Source: Leifsonia aquatica (lineage in GTDB: Bacteria > Actinomycetota > Actinomycetes > Actinomycetales > Microbacteriaceae). From it: a stretch of DNA of 64,000 nucleotides. The position numbers were made by a program, and so were the translations under genes. Shown one piece after another: positions 33,105-41,740 of the stretch. Below the pieces are notes generated by a model. That model did no database searches and was not told the DNA's origin. It was given only the letters and a program-made list of their open reading frames with translations. Position 1 is the first letter of the stretch. Every line of letters begins with the position of its first letter. The DNA is taken from positions 496,001-560,000 of the forward strand of contig NZ_JACHVP010000002.1 of the NCBI RefSeq assembly GCF_014190775.1. Reading direction: 5' to 3'.

Positions 33105-34054
33105 GCCGGACCGTCCACGGGCAGAAACCGCCGACACCCGCGAAGCCACCGACGCCCCCGAAGCCACCCCGCCGCCCGCCTGCGCCCCCGCGCGAGCCGG
33201 TCGTGCAGACCCCACGGCAACGGCTCGCGCGCGGGATGGTCGCCCTCGGCGCGACGCTGCTCATCGCCTTCGCCGCGAACATGCTCCTGATCAGCCATCT
33301 GCACCACCTGATCGGCCAGCAGATCGCCGGCGACACCTTCCGCGAGCAGCTCGCCGCGGCGACCGCGCCGGTCAGCGAGGGCACGACCGACGACGTGCTC
33401 GTCTCCGACGGCGCCCCGGTCGCGAAAATCTCCATCCCCTCCATCGACGTGTCGGAGTACGTGCTCGAGGGCTCGTCGTCGGGCGTGACCGCCGACGGCC
33501 CCGGCCACCGCCGCGACACGGTGCTGCCCGGCCAGCCCGGCACCAGCGTGATCCTCGGCCGGACCGCGGCCTACGGCGGGCCGTTCTCGCGCATCCAGGA
33601 GCTCGCTCCCGGCGCGACGATCAACGTGGTCACCGGCCAGGGCAAGAGCGTCTACCGGGTGATCGGCGTCCGCTACGCCGGCGACCCCGACCTCCCCGCG
33701 CTGCGCGGCACCCAGGCGCGCATGACGCTCGAGACCGCGCGCGGCCTCCCGTACGTGCCGGCCGGCGTCGTGCGCGTGGATGCGGAGCTCGTCACCCCGG
33801 TCAAGGACCGCGGACTGCGCCAGACCACCGCCAACACCCTCCCCCTCGCCGACCGCGAGCTCGCGAGCGATCCGAGCACCGCGTGGCTGCTCGTGTTCGC
33901 GCTGCAGGCGCTGGTCGCCGCGCTGCTCATCGGCACGCGCGCCCTCGACCGGTTCGGCGCCCAGCGCACCTGGATCGTGTTCGCCCCCATCCTGGTCGCG
34001 GCGGGTGTCATCGCCGCCGACCAGGTCTCCCGTCTCCTGCCCAATCTGCTCTGA
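33101..34054 (+). CDS. Sortase-fold membrane protein lacking catalytic His and Cys
   Basis: A 317-residue protein: Pro-rich cytoplasmic start, transmembrane helix (about 47-68), a class E/D-like sortase domain (about 105-230) and two further C-terminal helices (265-285, 292-312). Sortase landmarks are [37 protein letters not shown] and [18 protein letters not shown]. Where sortases have GHRTTYGAPF it reads [10 protein letters not shown] (R154 for the catalytic His), and where they have TLTTC it reads MTLETARG (A213 for the Cys). It therefore should not transpeptidate and may be a binding or scaffold subunit. Confidence 0.78.
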   Translation: MSRTVHGQKPPTPAKPPTPPKPPRRPPAPPREPVVQTPRQRLARGMVALGATLLIAFAANMLLISHLHHLIGQQIAGDTFREQLAAATAPVSEGTTDDVLVSDGAPVAKISIPSIDVSEYVLEGSSSGVTADGPGHRRDTVLPGQPGTSVILGRTAAYGGPFSRIQELAPGATINVVTGQGKSVYRVIGVRYAGDPDLPALRGTQARMTLETARGLPYVPAGVVRVDAELVTPVKDRGLRQTTANTLPLADRELASDPSTAWLLVFALQALVAALLIGTRALDRFGAQRTWIVFAPILVAAGVIAADQVSRLLPNLL

Positions 34055-34064
34055 GAGAGAACCC

Positions 34065-34946
34065 ATGTCCGAGCTCTTCGCCCCCCTCGACCGCACGGCG
34101 GTCCTCCCCGCATCCGGCGCGTTCGCGGACCAGACCGCCCCGCTCCCGCTGCTCGCGCCCCTCCCGGGCGAGCTCGCCGCCCTCGAGGCGCGCGGCATCA
34201 CCGCCTGGTTCGGCGACCACCAGGTGCTCGACCGGGTCTCGCTGACCATGGAGGCCGGTGAGATCACGGCGCTCATCGGGCCGTCCGGCTGCGGCAAGTC
34301 GACCTTCCTGCGCATCCTGAACCGCATGCACGAGCTCATCCCGAGCGCCTCCCTCGCCGGCGAGGTGCTGCTCGACGGCGACGACATCTACGACCCGCGC
34401 AAGCGCCTCGTCGACGCCCGCAAGTCGATCGGGATGGTGTTCCAGAAGCCCAACCCGTTCCCGGCGATGTCGATCTACGACAACGTCGTCGCCGGCCTCA
34501 AGCTCACCGGGACCCGCGTGAGCCGCGACCAGAAGGACGAGCTGGTCGAGTCCTGCCTGACGAAGGCGGGCCTCTGGAAGGAGGTCAAGGACCGGCTGCG
34601 CTCGCCCGGCGGCGGCCTCTCCGGCGGCCAGCAGCAGCGCCTGTGCATCGCGCGCTCGCTCGCGGTCAAGCCGCGCGTGCTGCTGATGGACGAGCCGTGC
34701 TCGGCGCTCGACCCCACCTCCACCCGCGTCATCGAGGAGACCATGCTGGAGCTCGTCTCCGAGGTCACCATCGTGATCGTCACGCACAACATGCAGCAGG
34801 CCCAGCGGGTCTCGAGCAGCTGCGCGTTCTTCCTCGCTGCGGGCGGCAAGCCCGGCGCGATCGTCGAGCACGGCGACACGGAGGCGATGTTCTCGAATCC
34901 CCTCGACCCGCGGACGTTCGACTACGTCAACGGTCGGTTCGGATGA
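34065..34946 (+). CDS. pstB: Phosphate ABC transporter ATPase PstB
   Basis: A 293-residue ATPase energising PstCA. Walker [10 protein letters not shown], the PstB-specific [19 protein letters not shown] and [19 protein letters not shown], signature [16 protein letters not shown], Walker [14 protein letters not shown] and switch [11 protein letters not shown] are all present. Residues 1-40 form an N-terminal extension. ATG 34065 follows GAGAGAAC. It is separated from pstCA by five surface-protein genes, an unusual order, and no phoU follows. Confidence 0.96.
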   Translation: MSELFAPLDRTAVLPASGAFADQTAPLPLLAPLPGELAALEARGITAWFGDHQVLDRVSLTMEAGEITALIGPSGCGKSTFLRILNRMHELIPSASLAGEVLLDGDDIYDPRKRLVDARKSIGMVFQKPNPFPAMSIYDNVVAGLKLTGTRVSRDQKDELVESCLTKAGLWKEVKDRLRSPGGGLSGGQQQRLCIARSLAVKPRVLLMDEPCSALDPTSTRVIEETMLELVSEVTIVIVTHNMQQAQRVSSSCAFFLAAGGKPGAIVEHGDTEAMFSNPLDPRTFDYVNGRFG

Positions 34947-34974
34947 TCGCGCTCTCACGTCGATACAGTTCTGG

Positions 34975-35010
34975 ATCGAAAACGGGTGCAAATCAGCCGT
35001 TTCGTGCGAT
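34975..35010 (+). terminator. Possible terminator after pstB
   Basis: AAACGG (34980-34985) pairs with CCGTTT (34997-35002), extended by ATCG/CGAT across an internal bulge. The stem is modest, so this is a weak call. Confidence 0.35.
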
Positions 35011-35019
35011 CCTGGGGAT

Positions 35020-35346
35020 ATGAAGGATTCTCAAGGTAGCGAGGCGGCCCAGCCGGCCTCCGCGCACGGCCCCGGTCGTGCGCCTGCAGGAATCCCGCTG
35101 ACCTTCCGCCTGGGCGAGCGGGAGTACGCGGCCCTCGTACGCATCGCGCGCCATCGGGACACGACGGCGGCCGGCCTCGTCGAGCAGCTCGTGCTGCACG
35201 CGCTGAGCAAGACCGACGTGCCGCCGCCGGCCGAGTCGCATCCGGCCCGCAAGCACACCACGTACGAGGAGGCGACCGCCGGCTTCCGCCAGGACGCCCT
35301 GCACGTCGCCCCCGCCCCCGAACCGGAGCCCGAGCCGACGGCCTGA
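35020..35346 (+). CDS. Small hypothetical protein with ribbon-helix-helix-like core
   Basis: A 108-residue soluble protein. Residues 24-66 (GIPLTFRLGEREYAALVRIA then TTAAGLVEQLVLHALS) have the strand-helix-helix look of Arc/MetJ-like or DUF-type small DNA-binding proteins; the ends are Pro/Glu-rich and probably disordered. GGGGAT lies just before the ATG. No toxin-like partner is adjacent, so an antitoxin role is not supported. Confidence 0.5.
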   Translation: MKDSQGSEAAQPASAHGPGRAPAGIPLTFRLGEREYAALVRIARHRDTTAAGLVEQLVLHALSKTDVPPPAESHPARKHTTYEEATAGFRQDALHVAPAPEPEPEPTA

Positions 35347-35406
35347 GCCCGCCTCCGCCCCGTCGACGCCCTTGACCCGCGCCCGGAACCCACGGATGCT
35401 CGTCTC

Positions 35407-35934
35407 ATGGACGAACCCCGCGCGGCCGACGACCGCGATGTCGATCCCGATGACGGACGACTCGAGACCGCGAGCCAGCGCGCCGACCGCAACTGGAACG
35501 AGCTCCTCCAGGAGTTCCGCGTCTTCCAGACCGGAACGCAGATCGTCGCCGCGTTCCTGCTCACGCTGCCGTTCCAGCAGCGGTTCCGCGAGCTGCCGCC
35601 GTTCGACGTCGGCGTCTACCTCGTGCTGGTCCTGCTCGCCGTGGCCATCACCCTGCTGGCCCTCGCGCCGGTCGCCCTGCACCGCCTCCTCTTCCACCAC
35701 CGGCTGAAGGAGGAGCTCGTCGCCTACGGCAGCCGGCTGCTGATCGTGTGCCTCGCGGCGGCATCCCTGCTCTTCACCGGGATCGTGATGTTCATCGTCG
35801 ACTTCCTGCTCACGCCGGGCGCGGGAATCGTCGCCGCGGTGGCGGTGTTCGCTGTGGTCGTGGTGCTGTGGATCGCGGTGCCGCTGGTCATCCGTCGGCG
35901 CGCTCTCCATACGCCGCGCTCTGGCGCCGCATGA
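35407..35934 (+). CDS. DUF6328-family membrane protein
   Basis: A 175-residue integral membrane protein with four helices. The pre-helix motif ADRNWNELLQEFRVFQTGTQ followed by FLLTLPFQQRF is the hallmark of DUF6328, common in actinobacteria and of unknown function. Its last 47 bases overlap the convergent gene at 35888. Confidence 0.8.
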   Translation: MDEPRAADDRDVDPDDGRLETASQRADRNWNELLQEFRVFQTGTQIVAAFLLTLPFQQRFRELPPFDVGVYLVLVLLAVAITLLALAPVALHRLLFHHRLKEELVAYGSRLLIVCLAAASLLFTGIVMFIVDFLLTPGAGIVAAVAVFAVVVVLWIAVPLVIRRRALHTPRSGAA

Positions 35935-36454
35935 TCTCGCGCATGGACGTGCCGCGCGGCACCCCGTACATGAGGCCGGGGAAGTCGAGGGTGCTCTGCA
36001 CCTCCCACAGCTCGTCGTGCCGGTCGGGCGAGAAGAGCTGAGCCGGGCTCCCCGCGGCGATCCAGCCGATCGGGACGACCGAGTCCGGCGGCAGCACCGA
36101 GCCGGCGTGCAGCACCGCGTGGATGCGGAGTTCCGAGCGCGCTCCGACCACCGCGCCGGCGAAGACGCACGAGCCCGTCGCGATGAAGGCCTCGTCCTCG
36201 ATGCGCGCGCCGGTGAGGTTGGTGTGCGGGCCGATGAGCACGGCGTCGCCGACGAGGAGGGGATGGCCGGGCCGCCCGCGCAGCACGGCGTGCTCCATCA
36301 CGAGCGAGTCCGCGCCGATCGCGACCGCACCGCGAGTCCCGTCGACGACAGCCCCCGCGAGCACGCGCGCGCCCGGTCCGAGGGTGACGTCGCCGGTCAC
36401 GGTCGCGGTCTCGGCGACCGAGGCGGACGGGTGGATGACCAGGCCGGATGACAT
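35888..36454 (-). CDS. Left-handed beta-helix protein, gamma-carbonic-anhydrase-like
   Basis: A 188-residue hexapeptide-repeat protein. Repeats run through residues 5-135 (VIHPSASVAETATVTGDVTL and later IEDEAFIATGSCVFAGAVVG), followed by a C-terminal helix. The HAVLRGRPGHPLLVGDAVLIG block corresponds to the gamma-carbonic-anhydrase core, with H near IGPHTNL as a possible metal ligand; not all three zinc histidines can be placed, so catalytic activity is uncertain. Start chosen at MSSGLVIHP (36454). It overlaps the convergent DUF6328 gene by 47 bases and follows the methyltransferase gene by 4 bases. Confidence 0.75.
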   Translation of the reverse strand: MSSGLVIHPSASVAETATVTGDVTLGPGARVLAGAVVDGTRGAVAIGADSLVMEHAVLRGRPGHPLLVGDAVLIGPHTNLTGARIEDEAFIATGSCVFAGAVVGARSELRIHAVLHAGSVLPPDSVVPIGWIAAGSPAQLFSPDRHDELWEVQSTLDFPGLMYGVPRGTSMREIMRRQSAAYGERADG

Positions 36455-36458
36455 GGGG

Positions 36459-37148
36459 TCAGTGTAGGGGCGCGGGCCGCTCAACCGCGGAGTCGCCGCC
36501 GGTGGTCGGGTCGGAGGTCAGCTCGGCGATCAGCAGGTCGTCGGCCCCGTCGGTCCACCGGTCGTGGCGGGCGACGCGCAGCCCGACCGGCGCGAACGTC
36601 TCGTCCAGCACCTCCGGCGTGCGGAACGGCTCGTGGTGCAGCATCGCGCTCGGCGGCGCCGCGCGATGGCGGGTGGGATCGAACGCGACGAATGTCGCCG
36701 TCACCACCCGGCCTCCCGGCCGCAGCACGCGCGCCCACTCGCGGATCGCGGCCGGCGCGTCGGTGAACAGCTGCAGGCCGGTCACGCAGGTGACGAGGTC
36801 GACGCAGTCGTCCGGGAGGGGGAGGGAGGCGGCATCCGCCTCGATGAGCTCGGCCTCCGGCAGGTGGGTGCGCGCCACCTCCAGCATCCGGGGCGCCAGG
36901 TCGACGCCGATCATGCGTCCGCGCGCGCCGCGGTCGCGCAGGGCGCGCAGCACGAGACCGGTGCCCGTGGCCACGTCGCCCGGGCCGCCGCCCGCATCCC
37001 CCGCCAGCACGAACTCCGCGACGGCGTCTGCCAGCCCCCGGTGCATCGCGCTCTCGTCGTAGGTCGGTGCGCGGTCGTCGAACCGCCGCCGCACCTCGGC
37101 GCGCGCCTCCTCGGCGGTGGGGATCTGGTCATCGTCGGGCGCGCTCAC
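36459..37148 (-). CDS. Class I SAM-dependent methyltransferase
   Basis: A 229-residue soluble methyltransferase of the UbiE/Methyltransf_11 type. Motif I is divergent but visible as GDVATGTGLVLRAL, then IGVDLAPRMLEVAR (acidic end of strand 2), EADAASLPLPDDCVDLVTC (motif II) and RVLRPGGRVVTATF (post II). The substrate cannot be inferred. The GTG start is at 37148; it is followed after 4 bases by the beta-helix gene, so the two are probably cotranscribed. Confidence 0.82.
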   Translation of the reverse strand: MSAPDDDQIPTAEEARAEVRRRFDDRAPTYDESAMHRGLADAVAEFVLAGDAGGGPGDVATGTGLVLRALRDRGARGRMIGVDLAPRMLEVARTHLPEAELIEADAASLPLPDDCVDLVTCVTGLQLFTDAPAAIREWARVLRPGGRVVTATFVAFDPTRHRAAPPSAMLHHEPFRTPEVLDETFAPVGLRVARHDRWTDGADDLLIAELTSDPTTGGDSAVERPAPLH

Positions 37149-37187
37149 GCGCCCAGGCTACTCGCCGTCCGCCGTCCTGGCGGTGGC

Positions 37188-37233
37188 GAACGGAGGACGA
37201 GCACAGCCCGGCGGCCCCCGACCTCCTCCGTTC
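37188..37233. repeat. Inverted repeat in gap before the methyltransferase gene
   Basis: GAACGGAGGA (37188-37197) and its exact complement (37224-37233) flank a 26-nt spacer. The whole gap 37149-37291 is rich in GGAGG/CCTCC motifs (CTCCTCCG recurs at 37223 and 37264) and contains no gene. Confidence 0.55.
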
Positions 37234-37291
37234 CCTGCGACACACCACGCGCCGTGGCCAGATCTCCTCCGCCAGCCACGCGCCCCAGTCG

Positions 37292-38320
37292 CTACAGGTG
37301 CGGGATGGTCGACCCGCGGATCACGAGCCGCACCGGCAGCTTCTCTGTCCCGGGCTCGAGGCCGCGGCCGTCGATCGCGTCGAACAGGCGGCGGGCGGCG
37401 AGCCGGCCGAGCTCTTCGAGGTTGTTGTCGACGCTGGTGAGCTCGGGCCGGGAGTTGGTGGCGAGCACCTGCCAGTTGTCGTAGCCGATCACGGCGACGT
37501 CGTCCGGCACGCTGCGGCCGTGGTCGCGCAGGGCGTCGATCACGCCGCGGGCGATCTGGTCCGACCCGCAGACCACGCCGTCGATGTCAGGGTGGCGGCG
37601 GAAGAGCAGGGTCGCGGCGTCACGGCCCCAGCTCTCCGTCCAGCTGGCGAACATCGGCTCGGCCGGCGACTGCAGGCCGGCGTCGGCCATGGCCTCCCGG
37701 AACCCGATGGCGCGGTCCTGGGCGGCCGCATAGGTGGGGTCGCCCGTGATGTGGACGATGCGGGAGCGCCCGCAGGTCACGAGGTGCTCCACGGCCATCC
37801 GGCCGCCGACGCGGTTGTCGGGCGTGAGCGAGTGATCGGCGGGGTCGTCGGAGGGGGAGTACGCGTAGACGACCGGGACGGGGAGCTCGTGGCCCAGCGA
37901 GGGCCGCGGGTCGGTCTGACGCCCCACGACGATGATTCCGTCGACCCGCCGGTTGAGCAGGGCTTTCAGGTGGTACTGCTCGCGGATGGCGTCGCCGCGT
38001 GCGTCGCACAGGAACACGTTGACCTGGCCGGCGCCGAAGGCGTCCTCCGCGCCCATGAGGATCGGGATGACGAAGCGGCCCTCGAGGTCGCTCGTCAGCA
38101 GCCCGACGGTGCCGGTGCGTCCGGCGGTGAGGCTCTGCGCCAGCGCGTTGGGGGTGAAACCGACCTCCTCGGCGACGGCCAGCACGCGGGCGCGGGTGCG
38201 CTGGGCGACCTCGTCGCGGCCGTTGATGGCCTTGGAGGCGGTGGCGATCGAGACGCCCGCCAGGCGTGCCACGTCGCCGAGCGTCGCCGCGCGGCCCGTG
38301 CCGGTGCTGCCGTCGGCCAT
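37292..38320 (-). CDS. LacI-family regulator of the arabinofuranoside locus
   Basis: A 342-residue LacI repressor. Helix-turn-helix LGDVARLAGVSIATASKAIN and hinge FTPNALAQSLT, then sensor domain with GAEDAFGAGQVNVFLCDARG, VVCGSDQIARGVIDAL and VIGYDNWQV. Its start is at 38320 (ATG after GGGGGCGCG). It is divergent from the ABC transporter/GH127 operon, and two LacI-type palindromes lie in the 218-bp gap, so it probably represses that operon until an arabinose-containing ligand is present. It is a close paralogue of the regulator at 56722. Confidence 0.9.
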   Translation of the reverse strand: MADGSTGTGRAATLGDVARLAGVSIATASKAINGRDEVAQRTRARVLAVAEEVGFTPNALAQSLTAGRTGTVGLLTSDLEGRFVIPILMGAEDAFGAGQVNVFLCDARGDAIREQYHLKALLNRRVDGIIVVGRQTDPRPSLGHELPVPVVYAYSPSDDPADHSLTPDNRVGGRMAVEHLVTCGRSRIVHITGDPTYAAAQDRAIGFREAMADAGLQSPAEPMFASWTESWGRDAATLLFRRHPDIDGVVCGSDQIARGVIDALRDHGRSVPDDVAVIGYDNWQVLATNSRPELTSVDNNLEELGRLAARRLFDAIDGRGLEPGTEKLPVRLVIRGSTIPHL

Positions 38321-38372
38321 CGCGCCCCCTGTTCCTTCGATGCGTCGGTCGTGTTTTCCGAGGTTTTCGGTC

Positions 38373-38462
38373 GTTTCGAAACCATACACCCAAGTTCTGC
38401 TTGACAGACAAGCGGACTTCGCGGTTGACTGTCCACCACATTCCGAAACCCGTTTCGGGAAT
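38373..38462. promoter_or_regulatory. LacI-type operators in the divergent control region
   Basis: GTTTCGAAAC (38373-38382) is a perfect 10-bp palindrome. ATTCCGAAACCCGTTTCGG starting at 38440 is a longer imperfect palindrome sharing the GAAAC/GTTTC core. TTGACA occurs at 38401-38406 between them, though no convincing -10 at standard spacing is seen. Paired operators of one repressor would allow looping. Confidence 0.65.
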
Positions 38463-38538
38463 TTCACCAGCCGATGACGTTACCCGCACCACTCTCAACG
38501 ATGAGCACCGACTCAATGAAGAGCACCGAGGAGATGCA

Positions 38539-39828
38539 ATGACAGTATTCACTCGTCGCACGCGACGCCTGGCGGCCGTAGCCGTCGCCGGCGCGCTGGC
38601 GATCACGCTGGCCGCCTGTTCGGGCGGGGGCGGATCGTCCGCGCCCCAGTCCATCAGCAAAGACGGCACCGACGACGGATCCAAAATCACGCTCTGGACC
38701 CGCGCACCCCTGGAGAAGCAGGCCAAGCTCCTGGTCGAGGCCTACAACGACAGCCACAAGAACCAGGTCGAGCTGACGGTCGTCCCCAACGACGACTACG
38801 TGGCGAAGGTGGGCGCGGCAGCCGGTTCGGGCGGACTGCCCGACCTCTTCGCCGCCGACATCGTCTACGTGCCCAACTGGGTCAAGCAGGGCCTCTTCCA
38901 GGACATCAGCTCCCAGATCGACGGTCTCAGCTACAAGGACAGCATCAACAAGGGCCACCTCAAGGCGGGCACCGCCGACGGCAAGGAGCACGTGCTCCCG
39001 TTCGTCCTCGACCTCTCGATGATGTTCTGGAACAAGGAGCTGTTCAAGGAGGCCGGCCTCGACCCCGAGAAGGCCCCGGCCAACCTCGAGGAGTACGCCG
39101 ACGCCGCCAAGAAGGTCCAGGCTCTGAACAAGCCCGACACCTACGGCACCGCGACGGGCCTCGCCTGCGGCGGCTGCCTCGTCTTCACCTGGTTCCCGAG
39201 CGTGTGGGCCGACGGGCAGCAGGTCATGAACGACGAGGGCACGAAGTCCCTCCTCGACAGCGACACCGCCAAGGGCGTCTACAGCACCTGGCAGGACATG
39301 TGGAAGGCGGGCGCCGTGCTCCCGGCCTCGAAGGACGAGACCGGTCCCACGTGGACCGCGGCCTTCACCGAGGGCAAGGTCGGCGTCATGATGTACCCGG
39401 CCACCCTGCTCTCGTCGACGACGTTCAACGTCGGCGTGGCGGGCATCCCCGGCCCCAAGGGCGGCGGCTCCACCTTCGTCGGCGGTGACGGCATCGGCAT
39501 CTCGAAGGACTCCAAGAAGTCCGCCCAGGCGTGGAACTTCCTCAACTGGATGATGTCAGAGGACGCCCAGGTCGGCGTACTCGCCAAGGACAACGACGTC
39601 GTCTCCCGCTCCGACCTCGCCACGAACCAGTACTCGGAGAAGGACCCGCGCCTGGTGACGATCAACGAGGTGGCCGGCAAGGGCGAGACCCCGTTCTCGC
39701 TCAACTTCCAGGAGGCGTTCAACGCACCGAACAGCCCGTGGCTGACCCTCATCCGCAACGCGGTGCTGGGCGACGGCAACTCGGTCGACGCCGACAACAA
39801 GGAGATCACCTCGGTCCTCTCGCAGTAG
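38539..39828 (+). CDS. Sugar ABC transporter substrate-binding lipoprotein
   Basis: A 429-residue family 1 solute-binding protein. The lipobox LAAC (cysteine 27) follows a short basic start and hydrophobic core, and a Ser/Gly spacer follows it. The binding domain starts SKITLWTRAPLEKQAKLLVE and includes LPDLFAADIVYVPNW, MMFWNKELFKEAGLDP and WTAAFTEGKVGVMMYPA, typical of oligosaccharide binders. ATG 38539 follows GAGGAG. With two permeases and a GH127 enzyme downstream it probably binds arabinofuranosyl oligosaccharides; the ATPase must be supplied from elsewhere (as with MsiK/MsmX). Confidence 0.92.
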   Translation: MTVFTRRTRRLAAVAVAGALAITLAACSGGGGSSAPQSISKDGTDDGSKITLWTRAPLEKQAKLLVEAYNDSHKNQVELTVVPNDDYVAKVGAAAGSGGLPDLFAADIVYVPNWVKQGLFQDISSQIDGLSYKDSINKGHLKAGTADGKEHVLPFVLDLSMMFWNKELFKEAGLDPEKAPANLEEYADAAKKVQALNKPDTYGTATGLACGGCLVFTWFPSVWADGQQVMNDEGTKSLLDSDTAKGVYSTWQDMWKAGAVLPASKDETGPTWTAAFTEGKVGVMMYPATLLSSTTFNVGVAGIPGPKGGGSTFVGGDGIGISKDSKKSAQAWNFLNWMMSEDAQVGVLAKDNDVVSRSDLATNQYSEKDPRLVTINEVAGKGETPFSLNFQEAFNAPNSPWLTLIRNAVLGDGNSVDADNKEITSVLSQ

Positions 39829-39841
39829 CGGACCGACCTCG

Positions 39842-39873
39842 CGGGGCGGGCGCCGTGCTGCGCGCCCGCCCCG
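39842..39873 (+). terminator. Attenuator hairpin between binding-protein and permease genes
   Basis: CGGGGCGGGCGC (39842-39853) pairs exactly with 39862-39873 around an 8-nt loop. Its place just after the binding-protein gene fits 3' stabilisation or partial termination, giving more binding protein than permease. Confidence 0.65.
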
Positions 39874-39905
39874 TCCCCTTCCTCCCTCCCGACGAAAGGC
39901 TCCCC

Positions 39906-40826
39906 ATGACCGCCGGTGCAACGGTGGCCCAGCGGCCCCCGCGTCCCGCCCGCTCGCGCAAGCGCGGCTCCGGCCGCTGGCTGGGCTGGCTCTACGCCTC
40001 CCCGACGGCGCTGTTCGTCGTCCTCCTCTTCCTCCTGCCGCTCCTGCTGGTGCTGCAGATGTCCGGCTCGGACTGGCCGCTGCTCGGCGGCAACCAGGGC
40101 GTGAACTTCCCCGACAACTACGTCAAGGCGTTCAGCAACCGGTTCTTCATGGAGTCGGTCGGCTTCACCCTGCTCTACACCGTCATCACGACGGTCATCC
40201 TGCTCGGCCTGGCCCTCGGGCTCGCGATGCTGGTGCAGGAGTCGTCGCGCTGGAAGGGCTTCCTGCGCACGGCCATCCTCATCCCGAGCGCCCTCGGCCT
40301 CGCGTCGGCGTCGCTCCTCTTCTACGTGCTGTACTCGCCGATCGCCGGCCCCTTCGCCGACCTGATGAAGGCGTGGGGCTTCACCTTCCTCGGCACACCG
40401 GAGGGTGCGCTCTGGTCGACCGTGTTCCTCATCGTCTGGCGCTACGCCGGCTTCTACATGCTGCTGATGCTCGTCGGCCTGCAGGGCATCCCGGAGGAGG
40501 TCTACGAGGCCGCCCGCATCGACGGCGCGAGCCGCTGGCAGACCTTCCGCGGCGTCACCCTGCCCCTGCTGAAGCCGACGCTCGCCCACACCACCGTGCT
40601 GTGCGTGACCGGCTCGCTGCTGGCGTTCGAGCAGTTCTACATCCTGACCAAGGGCGGCCCCGACAACAGCACGATCACCGTCGTGCAGCTGATCTACAGC
40701 GTCGCATTCCAGGGGCCGAACAACCTCGGCGTCGCCGGCGCCCTGTCGGTGATCGTGCTGGTCGCTCTCATCATCGTGAACATCGCGCAGATCCGCGCGT
40801 TCGGCCAGAAGGAGGACGCCCTGTGA
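39906..40826 (+). CDS. Sugar ABC transporter permease (MalF type)
   Basis: A 306-residue permease with six helices: first helix LYASPTALFVVLLFLLPLLL, EAA loop EEVYEAARIDGASRWQTFRG followed by VTLPLLKPT. It forms the membrane channel with the next gene product. Its stop overlaps the next GTG (GTGA at 40823-40826), indicating coupled translation. ATG 39906 follows GAAAGGCTCCCC. Confidence 0.93.
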   Translation: MTAGATVAQRPPRPARSRKRGSGRWLGWLYASPTALFVVLLFLLPLLLVLQMSGSDWPLLGGNQGVNFPDNYVKAFSNRFFMESVGFTLLYTVITTVILLGLALGLAMLVQESSRWKGFLRTAILIPSALGLASASLLFYVLYSPIAGPFADLMKAWGFTFLGTPEGALWSTVFLIVWRYAGFYMLLMLVGLQGIPEEVYEAARIDGASRWQTFRGVTLPLLKPTLAHTTVLCVTGSLLAFEQFYILTKGGPDNSTITVVQLIYSVAFQGPNNLGVAGALSVIVLVALIIVNIAQIRAFGQKEDAL

Positions 40827-41740
40827 GCGCCGACACCCTCGCGCGCCAGACGGAGTCCGGCCGCGGTTCCGCGACGCGAGCCGACACCCGCGGCTCCGCC
40901 CGCCGCCGCAAGCCCACCCGCCTGCTCGGCATCGCCACGCGCACCCCGTACTGGGTGCTGACCGGCGGCCTCGCCCTCATCTTCCTGTACCCGCTGATCT
41001 GGACGGCGGTCTCGTCGCTCGCCCCGCGGGCCGGCACCAGCCAGACCGAGGGCTGGGGCCTGGGAAACTACGCCTCCCTCGCCAACTACCAGGCCGGCAT
41101 CTGGGTCTACATCGGCAACTCGCTGTTCGTGTCGCTGCTGACCGTGCTGCTCACGCTCCTCGTGTCCCTGTTCGGCGGCTACGCGTTCGCGCGGTTCCGG
41201 TTCCCGGGCCGCAACGTGCTCTTCATGGCCACGCTGGCCATCCTGATGGTGCCGTACGCGACGCTGCTCATCCCGCTCTACGTGCTGCTGAACCTGGTCG
41301 GCCTGTCGAACTCGCTCGTCGGGGTCGCCCTCGTGCTGACCATGTTCCAGCTGCCGTTCGCGACCTTCATGATGCGCATCTCGTTCGAGTCCATCCCGAA
41401 GGAGATGGACGAGGCCGCGATGGTCGACGGCTGCTCCACCTTCGGGGCGCTCTGGCGGGTGCTGCTGCCGGCCGTGAAGCCGGGGCTCATCACCGTCGGC
41501 CTGTTCGCCTTCCTGGCCGCGTGGAACGACTTCATCGCGCCCCTCATCCTGATCAACGACTCCAACCGGATGACGCTGCCGCTGGCGGTCTCGAACCTCC
41601 GCGGTCAGGTGCAGGGCGTCGTCGACTACGGCGCCACCGAGGCCGGCGTGATCGTGCTCGCGCTGCCGTGCGTGCTGCTCTTCCTGCTCCTGCAACGACA
41701 CTACGTGCGCGGCTTCCTGTCCGGCGCCTTCAAGGGATGA
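40823..41740 (+). CDS. Sugar ABC transporter permease (MalG type)
   Basis: A 305-residue permease, partner of the preceding gene. A 45-residue basic N-terminus precedes TPYWVLTGGLALIFLYPLIW; the EAA loop is PKEMDEAAMVDGCSTFGALW and the end is HYVRGFLSGAFKG, the usual MalG-type C-terminus that docks on the ATPase. It overlaps the GH127 gene by four bases. Confidence 0.93.
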   Translation: MSADTLARQTESGRGSATRADTRGSARRRKPTRLLGIATRTPYWVLTGGLALIFLYPLIWTAVSSLAPRAGTSQTEGWGLGNYASLANYQAGIWVYIGNSLFVSLLTVLLTLLVSLFGGYAFARFRFPGRNVLFMATLAILMVPYATLLIPLYVLLNLVGLSNSLVGVALVLTMFQLPFATFMMRISFESIPKEMDEAAMVDGCSTFGALWRVLLPAVKPGLITVGLFAFLAAWNDFIAPLILINDSNRMTLPLAVSNLRGQVQGVVDYGATEAGVIVLALPCVLLFLLLQRHYVRGFLSGAFKG

